This document shows positions 8,917-18,673 of a stretch of DNA of 64,000 bases, piece after piece. Within the stretch, counting starts at the first letter, position 1. Each line of letters opens with the position of its first letter. The notes under the pieces were generated by a model. The model saw only the letters and a program-made list of their open reading frames with translations. It did not search any database and had not been told where the DNA came from. The position numbers and the translations under genes are program-made. Origin of the DNA: Tolumonas auensis DSM 9187 (GTDB lineage: Bacteria > Pseudomonadota > Gammaproteobacteria > Enterobacterales > Aeromonadaceae). The stretch lies in the NCBI RefSeq assembly GCF_000023065.1, contig NC_012691.1, positions 3,407,293-3,471,292 on the forward strand, given 5' to 3'.

Positions 8917-10396
8917 GTTGTTGTTTCCACTGCTCCAGAAGGCTAAAAAGCTTGTCCATATTCAGATGATCGGCCAGACAATCTGCCAGCCGGTTGATGC
9001 CGTCTTCCCGCAGTTGTTGCATATCCGGCGCGGTATCGATGCTGAGCCCGGCCCAGCGCAGCAACGCATTACAAGCGGCCGGTTCATCGAACAGTCCGTG
9101 CAGATAACTGCCCAGAATCAGGTTATCCGCGGAGCAAAAACCATCCTCTGCCGTCTGCTGACCATCATTCAGCTGCAGAGGCTGCGTATACCCGGAGGGA
9201 ATCTCTGTCACCCCGGCATGAATTTCATACCCGATCACAGGAACTGTTTCACCCTCCAGTGTCAGGGTACCGGTCACCCGGCGCAGCTGTTTTTCCGGCG
9301 CCAGCGTGGTACTGATCGGCAATAAACCGAGCCCTGGCATGGAACCGGCCTCACCTTCCAGGCCCAGCGGATCATGCAGCATGTCGCCCAGCATCTGATA
9401 ACCGCCACAGATACCAATCAGCTTGCCGCCGAAGCGCAGGTGACGGTTGATCGCGTTATCCCAGCCCTGTTCGCGAAGGAAGCGCAAATCACCCTGCACG
9501 CTCTTCGAGCCGGGCAGAATAATAAGATCCGCCGGTGGTAATGGCTGATTCGGCGGCACCATGATGAGATCCACATCCGGATGCAGCCGCAATACATCAA
9601 AATCGGTGTGATTACTGATGCGCGGGAAACAGGGCACCACCACGCGGAATTTACCGCGCTCACCTTGCTGCACCGCAATGGCATCTTCCTGTTCCAGATA
9701 CAGGCCATGCAGATAAGGCAGCACGCCCAGCACCGGCTTGCCGGTGGTCTGTTCCAGCCAGTCGAGGCCACCTTGCAGCAGGGTAATATCGCCACGGAAG
9801 CGGTTGATAACAAAGCCGATCACCCGGTTCTGTTCACTCTCGGAAAGCAGCGCCAGCGTGCCATAGAGATGCGCGAACACGCCGCCTTTATCGATGTCGG
9901 CAATAATGATGACCGGACAATCTGCCTCTTCGGCAAAGCCCATATTGGCAATGTCACGATCGCGCAGATTGATCTCCGCCGGACTCCCCGCGCCCTCAAT
10001 GATCACTGCCTGATAGTGCGCCTGCAGGTGGTGGTACGACTCCATCACTGCGCCCATCACCCGGGGTTTGTATTCGTGATACGCGCAGGCGTCCATATCC
10101 GCCAGTGCCTTGCCCTGCACGATCACCTGCGCCCCGATATCGGTATTTGGCTTCAGCAGCACCGGGTTCATGTGCACGGTCGGCTCAATCTCACAGGCCT
10201 GCGCCTGTACCGCCTGCGCGCGGCCAATCTCACCACCGTCTGCTGTCACCGCACTGTTCAGCGCCATGTTCTGCGATTTAAACGGCGCCACCGACCAGCC
10301 CTGTCGTTTCAGCAGACGGCACAGCCCCGCCACCAGCGTGCTTTTACCGGCATCGGACGTGGTGCCCTGCACCATGAGAGAGAATTTTTTCAGCAA
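8906..10396 (-). CDS. cobQ: Cobyric acid synthase (CobQ/CbiP)
   Basis: 496-residue amidotransferase that amidates the b, d, e and g positions of adenosylcobyrinic acid a,c-diamide. The N-terminal P-loop domain starts [12 protein letters not shown], and the C-terminal glutaminase domain carries C330 in ICGGYQML. The frame can start at a TTG (10396) with AGGAT about ten bases upstream, or at an ATG seven codons in (10375). The E. coli protein begins close to the latter, so the start is uncertain by seven residues. First gene of a two-gene unit with cbiA. No cobalamin riboswitch was recognised in the short upstream region. Confidence 0.93.
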   Translation of the reverse strand: MLKKFSLMVQGTTSDAGKSTLVAGLCRLLKRQGWSVAPFKSQNMALNSAVTADGGEIGRAQAVQAQACEIEPTVHMNPVLLKPNTDIGAQVIVQGKALADMDACAYHEYKPRVMGAVMESYHHLQAHYQAVIIEGAGSPAEINLRDRDIANMGFAEEADCPVIIIADIDKGGVFAHLYGTLALLSESEQNRVIGFVINRFRGDITLLQGGLDWLEQTTGKPVLGVLPYLHGLYLEQEDAIAVQQGERGKFRVVVPCFPRISNHTDFDVLRLHPDVDLIMVPPNQPLPPADLIILPGSKSVQGDLRFLREQGWDNAINRHLRFGGKLIGICGGYQMLGDMLHDPLGLEGEAGSMPGLGLLPISTTLAPEKQLRRVTGTLTLEGETVPVIGYEIHAGVTEIPSGYTQPLQLNDGQQTAEDGFCSADNLILGSYLHGLFDEPAACNALLRWAGLSIDTAPDMQQLREDGINRLADCLADHLNMDKLFSLLEQWKQQHAN

Positions 10397-10478
10397 CTTG
10401 AGGAGATCCTGACAGGTCTTGCGGTCCGAAGATATCTGCCATCATAAGCCGATTAAGGGATTATTTACACTTGCAGTA

Positions 10479-10496
10479 TGTATCTTTAAGGATACA
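10479..10496. promoter_or_regulatory. Inverted repeat, likely antitoxin operator
   Basis: TGTATC-TTTAAG-GATACA: perfect 6-bp arms around a 6-bp spacer, ending six bases before the toxin remnant's ATG. This is the usual place for autoregulatory binding by a HigA-type antitoxin. Operator function is inferred from position. Confidence 0.5.
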
Positions 10497-10502
10497 CTTA
10501 TT

Positions 10503-10617
10503 ATGAACGTCTTTCTTAAAACAGAAATTTTTGACCACTGGTGGTGATAAATCAACGCAGAGTAAAGACATCAGACAAGCAAAGCTGATCTGGGTTGAAC
10601 TGGAGAAATCTTCATGA
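10503..10617 (+). pseudogene. Remnant of HigB/RelE-type toxin with internal deletion
   Basis: An ATG at 10503 opens a frame reading MNVFLKTEIFDHWW then stops at 10545-10547. This is the typical first strand and helix of Gp49/HigB-like toxins. From 10540 another frame reads GGDKSTQSKDIRQAKL and on through ELEKSS to a TGA at 10615-10617, which is the typical C-terminus of the same family. Only about 38 of an expected ~95-100 residues remain, and the two parts are out of frame. The last TGA overlaps the antitoxin ATG (ATGA), the coupling normal for an intact toxin-antitoxin pair. The toxin is therefore dead through an internal deletion. Confidence 0.75.
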
Positions 10618-10898
10618 AAAAAGTCACGCTGTCTTCTTTCGATGCGGCAGATTATCTTGATAGCGAAGAGGCTATTGCCGAATATCTGAATGCCATTCTG
10701 GAGGAAGATGATCCGGCACTATTTCTGACGGCTTTAGGCGATGTAGCCAAAGCCAGAGGCATGAGCCAGATCGCGGTACAAACCGGTCTCGGTCGGGAAA
10801 GTCTGTATAAAACGTTCGCACCGGGCGCTCATCCCCGATACGAAACCGTGGTTAAAGTATTAAAAGCATTGGGTGTCAAACTGACGATAGCAGCCTGA
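10614..10898 (+). CDS. HigA-like antitoxin (orphan, addiction-module antidote family)
   Basis: 94-residue protein of the 'addiction module antidote protein' family (HI1420-like), with a helix-turn-helix in the C-terminal half (MSQIAVQTGLGRESLYKTF). Such proteins neutralise a HigB/RelE-type toxin encoded just upstream and repress the operon. Here the toxin is reduced to two fragments, so this gene survives without its partner. It could still act as a repressor at the upstream inverted repeat, or protect against a related toxin. It converges on xerC, with only two bases between the stop codons. Confidence 0.85.
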   Translation: MKKVTLSSFDAADYLDSEEAIAEYLNAILEEDDPALFLTALGDVAKARGMSQIAVQTGLGRESLYKTFAPGAHPRYETVVKVLKALGVKLTIAA

Positions 10899-10900
10899 AA

Positions 10901-11830
10901 TCACTCTTCCTCTTCCGGCTTGAGCTTTTTACGTTTGGAACGGGGATGCGTCTGGTCATACACTGCAGCCAGATGCTGAAAATCGAGGTGGGTATAGATC
11001 TGCGTGGTCGCCAGATTGGCATGCCCCAGCAACTCCTGTACCGCGCGCAGATCGCCGGAAGATTCCAGCATATGTGTGGCAAAGCTGTGACGCAGTTTAT
11101 GCGGATGTACATGACTGTTCAGTGTCTGTTTCTGTCCCCACTGCTCAATGCGGATCTCCACCATCCGCGCCGTAATGCGCCGCTTGCGGCTGCTGAGAAA
11201 CAGGGCGGTTTCCCCTTCGAGCAGAAAAGCGGTTCTGGTTCTGAGCCACTTCTCCAGCCATTCCAGTGCCAGCCGGCCAACCGGCAGAATGCGCTCTTTG
11301 TTACCCTTGCCGATCACTCTGACCTGACGACTGGTCATATCCAGATCATTCAGATCCAGCGCCACCAGCTCAGAAAGACGCATACCGGTGGAATAGAACA
11401 GCTCCATGATGGCGCGGTCACGCACCACCAGCGGATCCGATTCATCAGTGATATTCAGCAGCTGATGTACCTGATCGACATCGAGATTTTTCGGCAGTGG
11501 CCGTCCCAGTTTCGGCAGTGCCACCCCACGCGCCGGATTCGCCGCCAGAATACCGCGGATCACCAGCCAGTCAGCAAAGCTGCGCAGGGCCGACATCTTG
11601 GTGCTGATGGTGCGCGGCGAAGTATCTTTGTGTTTACGCAGCGTGTGCGCCCATTGCCGCACCAGCGGGTTATTCAGCTCACCCCAGTCCTGGATCTGCT
11701 TCTCCTGCAGCCATTCAATTAACGCCTGCAGATGCCGCTGATAATTACTGAGGGTATGCGCACTGAGCTGGCGCTCGACGCGCAGGTATTCCAGATAGGT
11801 ATGTAAGACAGAGGACAGTGACTCACTCAC
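10901..11830 (-). CDS. xerC: Tyrosine recombinase XerC
   Basis: 309-residue site-specific recombinase that, with XerD, resolves chromosome dimers at dif. An N-terminal SAM-like core-binding domain (about residues 1-95) precedes the catalytic domain. Catalytic residues are visible in TGMRLSEL (Arg), [10 protein letters not shown] (His-x-x-Arg) and the nucleophilic tyrosine in YTHLDF. The place in the dapF-yigA-xerC operon, as in E. coli, confirms XerC rather than XerD. The start overlaps the end of the upstream DUF484 gene by 8 bases. Confidence 0.95.
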   Translation of the reverse strand: MSESLSSVLHTYLEYLRVERQLSAHTLSNYQRHLQALIEWLQEKQIQDWGELNNPLVRQWAHTLRKHKDTSPRTISTKMSALRSFADWLVIRGILAANPARGVALPKLGRPLPKNLDVDQVHQLLNITDESDPLVVRDRAIMELFYSTGMRLSELVALDLNDLDMTSRQVRVIGKGNKERILPVGRLALEWLEKWLRTRTAFLLEGETALFLSSRKRRITARMVEIRIEQWGQKQTLNSHVHPHKLRHSFATHMLESSGDLRAVQELLGHANLATTQIYTHLDFQHLAAVYDQTHPRSKRKKLKPEEEE

Positions 11831-12521
11831 AGGAACGGGCCAGTGTCGGCAGCAACAAGGTCACGAACCGGCCTAACTGCTCCAGCAGCAGGCTGTCCAT
11901 CCCCGGCTGATAATGCTGCGGATTAGCATGGCCAAAGGCCAGAAAGCCCCATTCGCCATACTCCCCGAGCCGCAGCAGGGCCATCGAGTGCACCAGCGAG
12001 CCCTGCCCGAAAATCAGCTCCCGGTCGCAATCATTGACGCGGCCGAAATAGACCAGCTGATCGGCCATCGGATAGAGGCACAAGCGCTGAAACAGCGGAT
12101 ATTCCATCTCATAGGGCTTATCAAAGCGCTTGGCTTTCACCCGCGCCTGATTCACCCACAGCGCACAGGCCGGGATCCGCAACCGTTCACGAAACGTGGA
12201 ATGCAGACACTTCCATAACTGCCGCATTGACGTGCAGGCGAACAGCGCCGGATAGACATCGGTATAGACGCGGAAGATAAACTCGTTGCGGGTGGCATTC
12301 GCCAGCAGCTCCTGCCGTTCATCTTCCAGCTGCTGCAGACGCTCGCGCTGCCGCTCCAGTTTCACATCAAACAGCGACACCGTACCGCGCTGTTCATGGG
12401 GCACCGCTATCTCTTCCAGCAACTCTTTATGCCGCAGGAAAAAATCCGGATGTTGCTTCAGATAATCGGCTATGCGGTTCTCTTCCAGCATCGACTCCAG
12501 TGCACCCATGTTGATACTCAT
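11823..12521 (-). CDS. yigA: DUF484 family protein (YigA)
   Basis: 232-residue DUF484 protein, conserved between dapF and xerC in many gammaproteobacteria and without an established function. An N-terminal helical region with a heptad-like stretch rich in R, Q and E (about residues 45-75) precedes a GAF-like C-terminal part. The start overlaps the dapF stop by four bases and the end overlaps the xerC start, so translation is coupled across the operon. Family identification rests on sequence character and on the invariant neighbourhood. Confidence 0.88.
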   Translation of the reverse strand: MSINMGALESMLEENRIADYLKQHPDFFLRHKELLEEIAVPHEQRGTVSLFDVKLERQRERLQQLEDERQELLANATRNEFIFRVYTDVYPALFACTSMRQLWKCLHSTFRERLRIPACALWVNQARVKAKRFDKPYEMEYPLFQRLCLYPMADQLVYFGRVNDCDRELIFGQGSLVHSMALLRLGEYGEWGFLAFGHANPQHYQPGMDSLLLEQLGRFVTLLLPTLARSCE

Positions 12522-13348
12522 AATTCGATTTGTCCGTCGAAGACATGCTCTGCCGGACCGGTCATGTAAACCGGGCTGCCAGGGCCATTCCAGGAGATAT
12601 ACAGCGAACCGCCGGGCAGATTCACCTTCACACGGCCTTTAAGTTTCTCCTGCTGAATACCAACCACGACGGCGGCACAGGCGCCGGTGCCGCAGGCCAG
12701 TGTTTCACCAGCACCACGCTCATACACCCGCAGATTGATTTCACTGGCAGAAACCACTTCCATGAAACCGACATTGATCCGCTCAGGGAACCGGTCAAAC
12801 GACTCCAGTTTCGGTCCCAGTGTTTCAACCGGAGCATCTTTCACACTCGGCACCTCGATCACGCAATGAGGGTTCCCCATCGACACGACTCCACACATCA
12901 CCGTTTGTTCGGCAACGCGCAGCAGATAAAGCTTCTCGGCTTTCAGGGCCCGGAACGGGATCTTGGCCGGTTCAAACTCCGGTACGCCCATGTTGACCGT
13001 AACCTGATCGTTATCTTCCAGTTGCAGCACAATGCGGCCACTGACCGTACTGACCGCAATACGGTCTTTGTTGGTCAGCCCTTTCAGACGCACAAAACGG
13101 GCAAAACAGCGCGCACCGTTACCACACTGCTGCACTTCCGAACCATCGGCATTAAAAATACGATAGTGGAAGTCGAGATCAGGATCATACGGCGGTTCGA
13201 CCAGCAGCAGCTGGTCAAAACCGATACCAAAATGACGATCACCGAGGCGTTTCAGCGTTTCCGCATTAAAAAACACCTTCTGCGTGACGCCATCAACCAC
13301 CACAAAGTCATTTCCCAGACCGTGCATTTTGGAAAACTGGATCAACAT
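12518..13348 (-). CDS. dapF: Diaminopimelate epimerase DapF
   Basis: 276-residue PLP-independent epimerase converting LL- to meso-diaminopimelate for lysine and peptidoglycan synthesis. The two catalytic cysteines are seen in QQCGNGARC (C75) and LACGTGAC (about residue 219). Length and motifs match the E. coli enzyme. It lies 15 bp downstream of lysA, which uses its product, and its stop overlaps the start of yigA. Confidence 0.96.
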   Translation of the reverse strand: MLIQFSKMHGLGNDFVVVDGVTQKVFFNAETLKRLGDRHFGIGFDQLLLVEPPYDPDLDFHYRIFNADGSEVQQCGNGARCFARFVRLKGLTNKDRIAVSTVSGRIVLQLEDNDQVTVNMGVPEFEPAKIPFRALKAEKLYLLRVAEQTVMCGVVSMGNPHCVIEVPSVKDAPVETLGPKLESFDRFPERINVGFMEVVSASEINLRVYERGAGETLACGTGACAAVVVGIQQEKLKGRVKVNLPGGSLYISWNGPGSPVYMTGPAEHVFDGQIEL

Positions 13349-13363
13349 GCAGCCTGACTCCTG

Positions 13364-14614
13364 TTACGGCAACAGATGTTCAAATTGCCACAGCGATGCC
13401 AGCGGTTCACGCTCACGCACCAGATGCGGCTGTTCACCGTCCACCAGCACTTCTGCGGCACGGGAACGGGCGTTATAGTTAGACGCCATCGAGAAACCAT
13501 ACGCGCCGGCGGAACGGACTACCAGATAATCACCCGGTGCAATCGCCAGTTCGCGATCTTTACCCAGGAAATCGCCGGTTTCACAAATCGGACCCACGAC
13601 ATCGTAGTGATGCGCATCACGCGGCAGCGAACGGTTCACCGGAATGATATTCATCCAGGCACTGTACAGTGACGGACGGATCAGGTCGTTCATCGCGGCA
13701 TCGACAATCGCAAAATGACGATCTTCACCCGCTTTCAGATATTCCACTTTGGTCGCCAGAATACCGGCATTGGCCATAATCGCACGGCCCGGTTCAAACA
13801 TCAGCGTCAGATCGCGATCCTGCAGTTTCTGTTTAAGTGCCAGTGCATATTCGCTCGGGTGCGGTGGTGTTTCGTCGTTGTAATTCACACCCAGACCACC
13901 ACCCACATCCAGATGATGAATTTTGATGCCGGCAGCCGATAATTCATCGATCAGGGCCAGCAGTTTATCGACTGCTTCAAGGAACGGAGAGATTTCAGTC
14001 AGCTGCGAACCGATATGGCAATCCACACCGGTGATCTGCAGGTTCGGCAGGCTGGCCGCGTAGCGGTACACTTCCGGTGCGCGTTCAATCGGAATACCGA
14101 ATTTGTTCTGTTTCAGACCGGTAGAGATATACGGGTGGGTACCGGCATCGATATCCGGGTTGATACGGATAGAAATCCGCGCCACTTTCCCCATAGAACC
14201 CGCCACCTGATTCAGGCGTTCCAGTTCCGGCTCTGATTCCACGTTAAAGCAGAGAATGTCCTGCCCCAATGCATAACGCATTTCTTCTTCGGTTTTACCG
14301 ACACCGGAGAACACGACTTTCTTCGCATCCCCGCCGGCGGCAATAACACGCGCCAGCTCACCGCCGGAAACGATGTCAAAACCGGAACCCAGACGCGCCA
14401 GCAGGTTCAGGATCGCGAGGTTGCCATTGGCCTTTACCGCGTAACAGATCAGGTGCGGCACATCACCGGCAGCGGCATCAAACGCTTTCCAGTGACGTTC
14501 GATGGTCGCACGGGAATAGATATACAAAGGGGTGCCGTATTGGGCGACTAACTCACTGACTGCACATTGTTCGGCCAGCAGTTCGCCATCTTCGCGATAA
14601 TTAAAAAAATCCAT
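13364..14614 (-). CDS. lysA: Diaminopimelate decarboxylase LysA
   Basis: 416-residue PLP enzyme of the alanine-racemase-fold decarboxylase family, making lysine from meso-diaminopimelate. The Schiff-base lysine is K61 in YAVKANGN. Also visible are HIGSQ (cofactor phosphate region), GGGLGVNY, and the cysteine in CETGD that completes the active site across the dimer. It follows lptM by 15 bp and precedes dapF by 15 bp, in the order seen in many gammaproteobacteria. No LysR-type lysR gene is adjacent, unlike E. coli lysA. Confidence 0.96.
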   Translation of the reverse strand: MDFFNYREDGELLAEQCAVSELVAQYGTPLYIYSRATIERHWKAFDAAAGDVPHLICYAVKANGNLAILNLLARLGSGFDIVSGGELARVIAAGGDAKKVVFSGVGKTEEEMRYALGQDILCFNVESEPELERLNQVAGSMGKVARISIRINPDIDAGTHPYISTGLKQNKFGIPIERAPEVYRYAASLPNLQITGVDCHIGSQLTEISPFLEAVDKLLALIDELSAAGIKIHHLDVGGGLGVNYNDETPPHPSEYALALKQKLQDRDLTLMFEPGRAIMANAGILATKVEYLKAGEDRHFAIVDAAMNDLIRPSLYSAWMNIIPVNRSLPRDAHHYDVVGPICETGDFLGKDRELAIAPGDYLVVRSAGAYGFSMASNYNARSRAAEVLVDGEQPHLVREREPLASLWQFEHLLP

Positions 14615-14629
14615 GGCTCCATCGTTTCC

Positions 14630-14791
14630 TTATGATTGGGTCTGGTGGTTGTCAGTCTGGTCTTGCGGCTGGGCAGGCTGCTGTTGTGCCGGTGGCTGCT
14701 GTGGCATATACAGTGGCCCTTTCAAGCCACAACCACTCAGCAAACCGGTCAGTAACAGTGCTAAACCCACACTGTATGTGCGCATTTTCAT
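14630..14791 (-). CDS. lptM: LPS-assembly lipoprotein LptM (YifL)
   Basis: Short lipoprotein (54 residues from this start) with a signal peptide ending in the lipobox LSGC, then GLKGPLY, the hallmark of YifL/LptM. A proline- and glutamine-rich tail follows. In E. coli LptM assists disulfide maturation of LptD in the outer-membrane LPS translocon. The frame extends upstream to 14836, but the ATG at 14791 starts directly before a normal signal peptide, so it is preferred. Its place upstream of lysA and divergent from cyaY is conserved. Confidence 0.85.
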   Translation of the reverse strand: MKMRTYSVGLALLLTGLLSGCGLKGPLYMPQQPPAQQQPAQPQDQTDNHQTQS

Positions 14792-14865
14792 GATCTTGTG
14801 CGATTCAGTAATTTGGACCACTATAATCTCACTCATCGCAGTAAATGCAAATAGGACAAGCCGGA

Positions 14866-15180
14866 ATGAAAGACAGTGAATTTCACGCGCTGGTGGAAGG
14901 GCGCTACCAGTTTATCGAACAAGCCATAGATAATTGCGATACCGATATTGATTGTGAACTCAACAGCGGCGTGGTCACGCTGACTTTTGTCAACGGCAGC
15001 AAGATCATTATCAACAAGCAGGAGCCGCTACATCAGATCTGGGTAGCGACCCGTGAAAACGGCTATCACTTCGACTGGAAAGATGGCAAATGGATTGATA
15101 ATCGCGGTGGCCGTGAGCTGATCGAATTACTCAGTGACGCCTGCAGTAAACAGTCCGGCGAAAAAGTGACGTTAGGTTAA
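14866..15180 (+). CDS. cyaY: Frataxin-like iron protein CyaY
   Basis: 104-residue bacterial frataxin, an iron-binding modulator of IscS and Fe-S cluster assembly. It contains an acidic N-terminal helix (DIDCE), then NGSKIIINKQEPLHQIW and YHFDWKDGKW, typical of CyaY. The frame opens at 14845, but the ATG at 14866 lies behind AGGACA and gives the family-typical start MKDSEFH, so the shorter form is chosen. Divergent from lptM. Confidence 0.93.
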   Translation: MKDSEFHALVEGRYQFIEQAIDNCDTDIDCELNSGVVTLTFVNGSKIIINKQEPLHQIWVATRENGYHFDWKDGKWIDNRGGRELIELLSDACSKQSGEKVTLG

Positions 15181-15185
15181 ACATC

Positions 15186-15470
15186 ATGGATAAACCGGTT
15201 GTTGATATCTACTACTGCCGCCAGTGCAACTGGATGCTGCGCGCCGGGTGGATGGCACAAGAGCTGTTACATACCTTCAGTGAAGAACTGGGCAGCGTCA
15301 ATTTACATCCGGATACCGGCGGCCGTTTTGAAATTCTGGTGAATGGCGTCTGTATCTGGGAACGTAAAGCGGATGGCGGCTTCCCGGATGTCAAAGCACT
15401 GAAGCAGCGGGTACGCGATCAGATCGCGCCGGAACGCGATCTCGGACATGTCGACAAGAAAACATATTAA
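15186..15470 (+). CDS. SelT/SelW/SelH-family (Rdx) thioredoxin-like protein
   Basis: 94-residue Rdx-family protein with the redox motif YCRQCNW (C11-x-x-C14) at the end of the first strand. Family members have a thioredoxin-like fold and in animals often carry selenocysteine at the second position; here it is plain cysteine, as in most bacteria. The substrate is unknown. It follows cyaY by five bases and is probably co-transcribed, which puts it in an iron/redox context. A strong terminator follows immediately. Confidence 0.85.
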   Translation: MDKPVVDIYYCRQCNWMLRAGWMAQELLHTFSEELGSVNLHPDTGGRFEILVNGVCIWERKADGGFPDVKALKQRVRDQIAPERDLGHVDKKTY

Positions 15471-15480
15471 TCTACCAACA

Positions 15481-15507
15481 AAAACGGCTCCCTCAGGGAG
15501 CCGTTTT
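15481..15507. terminator. Bidirectional intrinsic terminator
   Basis: AAAACGGCTCCCT / CA / GGGAGCCGTTTT: near-perfect hairpin with A- and T-tracts on both sides. It sits between the convergent SelW-like gene and the gene at 15520-15879 and can stop transcription from either side. Confidence 0.9.
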
Positions 15508-15519
15508 GCTATATGCAGA

Positions 15520-15879
15520 TCACTCTTCGGCTGGCGCATCTTTCGGTGGTTTGCCGTCTTTTGGTGGTTTTTCCTTCGGATCTTTTGACTGTTTCTGCTC
15601 ATCACGTGGCGCAGGCGCGCTTTCGTCGCCTTCAGCTCTGTTCATGGCTTCAGAATGCTCTCTGCCTTCCGGTGCTGCGTTGTTAGTCCGTTCTTCACCC
15701 TGTTTCCGGGCTTTTTTAGTATCCGGAGCCGGACGATCACATTTCTGGCCTTCAGGGCATTCCTGTCTGGCTTCATCATCCGCCGGGGCCGGACTGGCAT
15801 TCGCCATTGATACACCGAAAGCAGAAACAACAGCACTCAGACCCAAGCTCAGCAGAACTTTTTTGATACCCATACTCAT
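15520..15879 (-). CDS. Secreted, low-complexity charged protein of unknown function
   Basis: 119-residue protein not recognised. A clear Sec signal peptide (KK, then a hydrophobic stretch, ending around ANA-SP, residues 1-28) is followed by a mature part of very low complexity rich in E, D, K, P and A. The last third is dominated by KDPK/KPPKDG-type repeats. Two cysteines sit in CPEGQKC. It is probably periplasmic or exported and intrinsically disordered. Flanked by a bidirectional terminator and cyaA, it is likely monocistronic. No function can be proposed with confidence. Confidence 0.7.
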   Translation of the reverse strand: MSMGIKKVLLSLGLSAVVSAFGVSMANASPAPADDEARQECPEGQKCDRPAPDTKKARKQGEERTNNAAPEGREHSEAMNRAEGDESAPAPRDEQKQSKDPKEKPPKDGKPPKDAPAEE

Positions 15880-15999
15880 TTACAACCTCGTAAGTCATGT
15901 GACGTAATGCGGAGGCGATAATAGTCCTTCAGGTATACTTCTCATCCTGATTTGCGATTCTTTACACTTTTGAACAAAGGACAAAAAACAGCGGTAATG

Positions 16000-18492
16000 T
16001 TAGCCGGATGCCTGTTGCGGCATCTCCCGCATCGCGGAGCGGTATGGCGTGACCTGCAGTGAATCTGAACCGGGCACCAGCTCATAAAACTGCGGTAAAT
16101 TGAAATTGATCACCTGTTCGGTGAAGTCGAAACGCTGATGCGTCATGGTGTAATAGCGATTGACATTCTGCACCAGATCTTCTTTGCTGCCGGCATATTC
16201 GTGATAAATTTCGACTTTGTTATTTTCGTCCAGAATATAGACGTTAAAACCGTTGTCGTTATCTTCAAAGAAATACTGGATCAGGCCTTCACTGGCATAC
16301 GCATCGACGATCGGCGGCACATGCAGCCCGTTATCCGGCTCCGCGGTCTGACGTTCCAGTTTGTTATCCGACACCTGACGGTAAAAATCGATCGCACTGC
16401 TGAGCTGACGCACGGAGACTCCGCGGCGTTCCAGAAACAGCGCATACCGGTGCTCACCCACGGACAGTAATTTCACCATGCGCTGTTTATCCAGCGCCAG
16501 ACGCAGCGAAATACAGGAGTTCACCAGTTCCGTAAACTGGTGGCGGATCTCGTCGCGGTAATACTGACTGTAGCAGAACACATCGATCGCATCCGGTGCC
16601 GCAGCGTCCTGATGCATCTTGCTTAAAATGGTACTCAGGGCCTCAACAACCGCATCCAGACCGTTAAAGTGCAGCGTACGCACTTCATTCCATGAATTCC
16701 GGTACACCAGATCCACCGTACCAATCAGGCACTCCTGACGCGCGCCGAAACAGAGCATATCCTCGCCATGTTCCAGCACCGGCGGCATCTCTTCCGGCCA
16801 GTCGGCCGTCGGATCACGCTCCAGATTGAGGAAAATCCCCAGATGACGGATTTCACACGGCCGGCTCAGCGCCAGATTACTTGCCGGCGGCAATTCCACC
16901 GGGAAGGTATCGGCCAGATCCTGACAGAACTGATGCAGACAGGTTCGGGTGATATCGGAGCCCGCCTGCCGGATATCGATCCGCGTATTCGCGACCATCA
17001 GACCATTAAAATAGGCCCAGGCCACCAGCTTGGAAAGATAGCCGTTATATTCCAGCGGTGCCCGCCCGATAATATCGTGCGGTTTGAGCGAGTATTTATA
17101 CAGATACCAGCCCTGACGGTTCAGATGTCCCGGCGGCACCTGGATCAGGCTTAAATCCGACTCATGCAAATCAGGCGCAATCTTCAGGTTAATACGCTGC
17201 ACCTTACCCGGCAGCGCCTCAAACGCGGTATAGAGTTTACGCGACAGAATCCCGATATCTTCCGGGTTGATGGATTCACTGATGTTGTTGCGGCGCGCAA
17301 ACTGGATCAGCTTGCTGTAACTTTGCATCAGCGAGCTCAGCAGCTCTTCATAGGCCGTTTTAACCTGCTCGACTTTCCACTGATCATGGCTGTCGAGATG
17401 CTGCAGCGTTGCATGATCCCAACCCCAGTCCCGCACCAGTTTAACCAGCAAATCACGTCGCCAGCGACCATGTTGCGGTGGCACATTGCGGCTTAACGGG
17501 TCACAGATTTTTAAATAGAAACAACGCCGCGCCAGATCCAGCCGTTTGGTATCCCCCAGCTTGGTCAGATAATCCGTGACCTTATCCAGCATCAGATAAT
17601 AGGCATCCAGCGATAAACCGAATTCATCATGCTGCTGGAACCAGCGTTTCGCCTGTACGGCTAACAGATCGGTGTGCGGGAACTCTGCGGAATAGGCTTC
17701 CATGACCAGAATTTTCAATACCGCCTTGTAAGGCGAATCCAGCCCTTTGTACAGCAGCCACAGTGCCGAACCAAAATACTCTTCCGCCGGAATATGACCA
17801 ACGCCGCCCAGATCGAGCCAGTCATCTTCGGAAATCATCCCGGTGCTGAACAGCGCTGCGGCCAGTGCATCATATTCATCTTCCCGCTCGACCGGGATCA
17901 ACGGCCACAGCAGACGCTTACCGGCAACCCGCGTAGCACTGCGGTAAAACTCTTCCAGCAACAGCAGATGCTGCGCACTGCCGCAGTTATCCAGGCCAAC
18001 CTGAGCCTGGTTACCGACGCGGAATTTATTTTCCGGGATCAGGAAAAAGTTCATTTCCACACTGTGCTGTTCTGCCAGCCGGGAGAGGAACTGACACTTT
18101 TGCTCCAGCAGTGCCCGCCGCTCAGCAGACAATGCCGGATCATGACAAATCCAGATATCCAGATCGGAGACCGTACTCTGGCCAATAGACGAGGTGCTGC
18201 CCATGGTATACACCGCAGACAGGCAGCACTCTTTCACTTCAGGCTCGGCCGTATGACCGCATTGGGTAAACAGAAACTTGCGTTGCGCCGCATCCGGCTG
18301 AAAATTGGCAATACCACAGGGCACCTCACCGGAGACATAGCCCGGAAGGTGTGGATGATGATAATGCAGCAGAACCGGCAGCATGGAGAGCATACGCCGC
18401 CCCGCCTCGTTCATTGCCTCCAGCGCCCGTTCCATCTTGATCTGATTGATGGCATCACAGCGGGCAACCAGCAACTCAAACTGTTTAAACAA
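16000..18492 (-). CDS. cyaA: Class I adenylate cyclase CyaA
   Basis: 830-residue class I adenylate cyclase (E. coli 848), making cAMP for CRP. The nucleotidyltransferase signature GSTSSIGQSTVSDLDIW (about residues 95-115) lies in the N-terminal catalytic domain. The long C-terminal domain is the regulatory half that in enterics responds to EIIA-Glc. Divergent from hemC, as in enterics and relatives. The 181-bp gap between them holds both promoters; no clear CRP site was picked out there by eye. CRP-like sites do occur elsewhere in the window (near 41.5 and 51.4 kb). Confidence 0.95.
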   Translation of the reverse strand: MFKQFELLVARCDAINQIKMERALEAMNEAGRRMLSMLPVLLHYHHPHLPGYVSGEVPCGIANFQPDAAQRKFLFTQCGHTAEPEVKECCLSAVYTMGSTSSIGQSTVSDLDIWICHDPALSAERRALLEQKCQFLSRLAEQHSVEMNFFLIPENKFRVGNQAQVGLDNCGSAQHLLLLEEFYRSATRVAGKRLLWPLIPVEREDEYDALAAALFSTGMISEDDWLDLGGVGHIPAEEYFGSALWLLYKGLDSPYKAVLKILVMEAYSAEFPHTDLLAVQAKRWFQQHDEFGLSLDAYYLMLDKVTDYLTKLGDTKRLDLARRCFYLKICDPLSRNVPPQHGRWRRDLLVKLVRDWGWDHATLQHLDSHDQWKVEQVKTAYEELLSSLMQSYSKLIQFARRNNISESINPEDIGILSRKLYTAFEALPGKVQRINLKIAPDLHESDLSLIQVPPGHLNRQGWYLYKYSLKPHDIIGRAPLEYNGYLSKLVAWAYFNGLMVANTRIDIRQAGSDITRTCLHQFCQDLADTFPVELPPASNLALSRPCEIRHLGIFLNLERDPTADWPEEMPPVLEHGEDMLCFGARQECLIGTVDLVYRNSWNEVRTLHFNGLDAVVEALSTILSKMHQDAAAPDAIDVFCYSQYYRDEIRHQFTELVNSCISLRLALDKQRMVKLLSVGEHRYALFLERRGVSVRQLSSAIDFYRQVSDNKLERQTAEPDNGLHVPPIVDAYASEGLIQYFFEDNDNGFNVYILDENNKVEIYHEYAGSKEDLVQNVNRYYTMTHQRFDFTEQVINFNLPQFYELVPGSDSLQVTPYRSAMREMPQQASG

Positions 18493-18673
18493 CCGTTTGG
18501 CCTTAGTTGATCAAATTCGGACACTTCGCCAGCAATGGCTGGTGTAATTTCCCCATGTTAGCACAGCTGACAGCGCGGTAAACCTCCCCGGAATAGTGCA
18601 ATGTAACGCTCAGGGTTCAACCGCCATCTGCTACCATGTTAGTATCCGGTAAAAACCGCTGGTACAGACACTT

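Noticed and set aside
10397..10613. Possible cobalamin riboswitch upstream of cobQ
   Set aside because: No B12-box-like sequence or large conserved fold was recognised, and the space is occupied by the toxin remnant and its operator.
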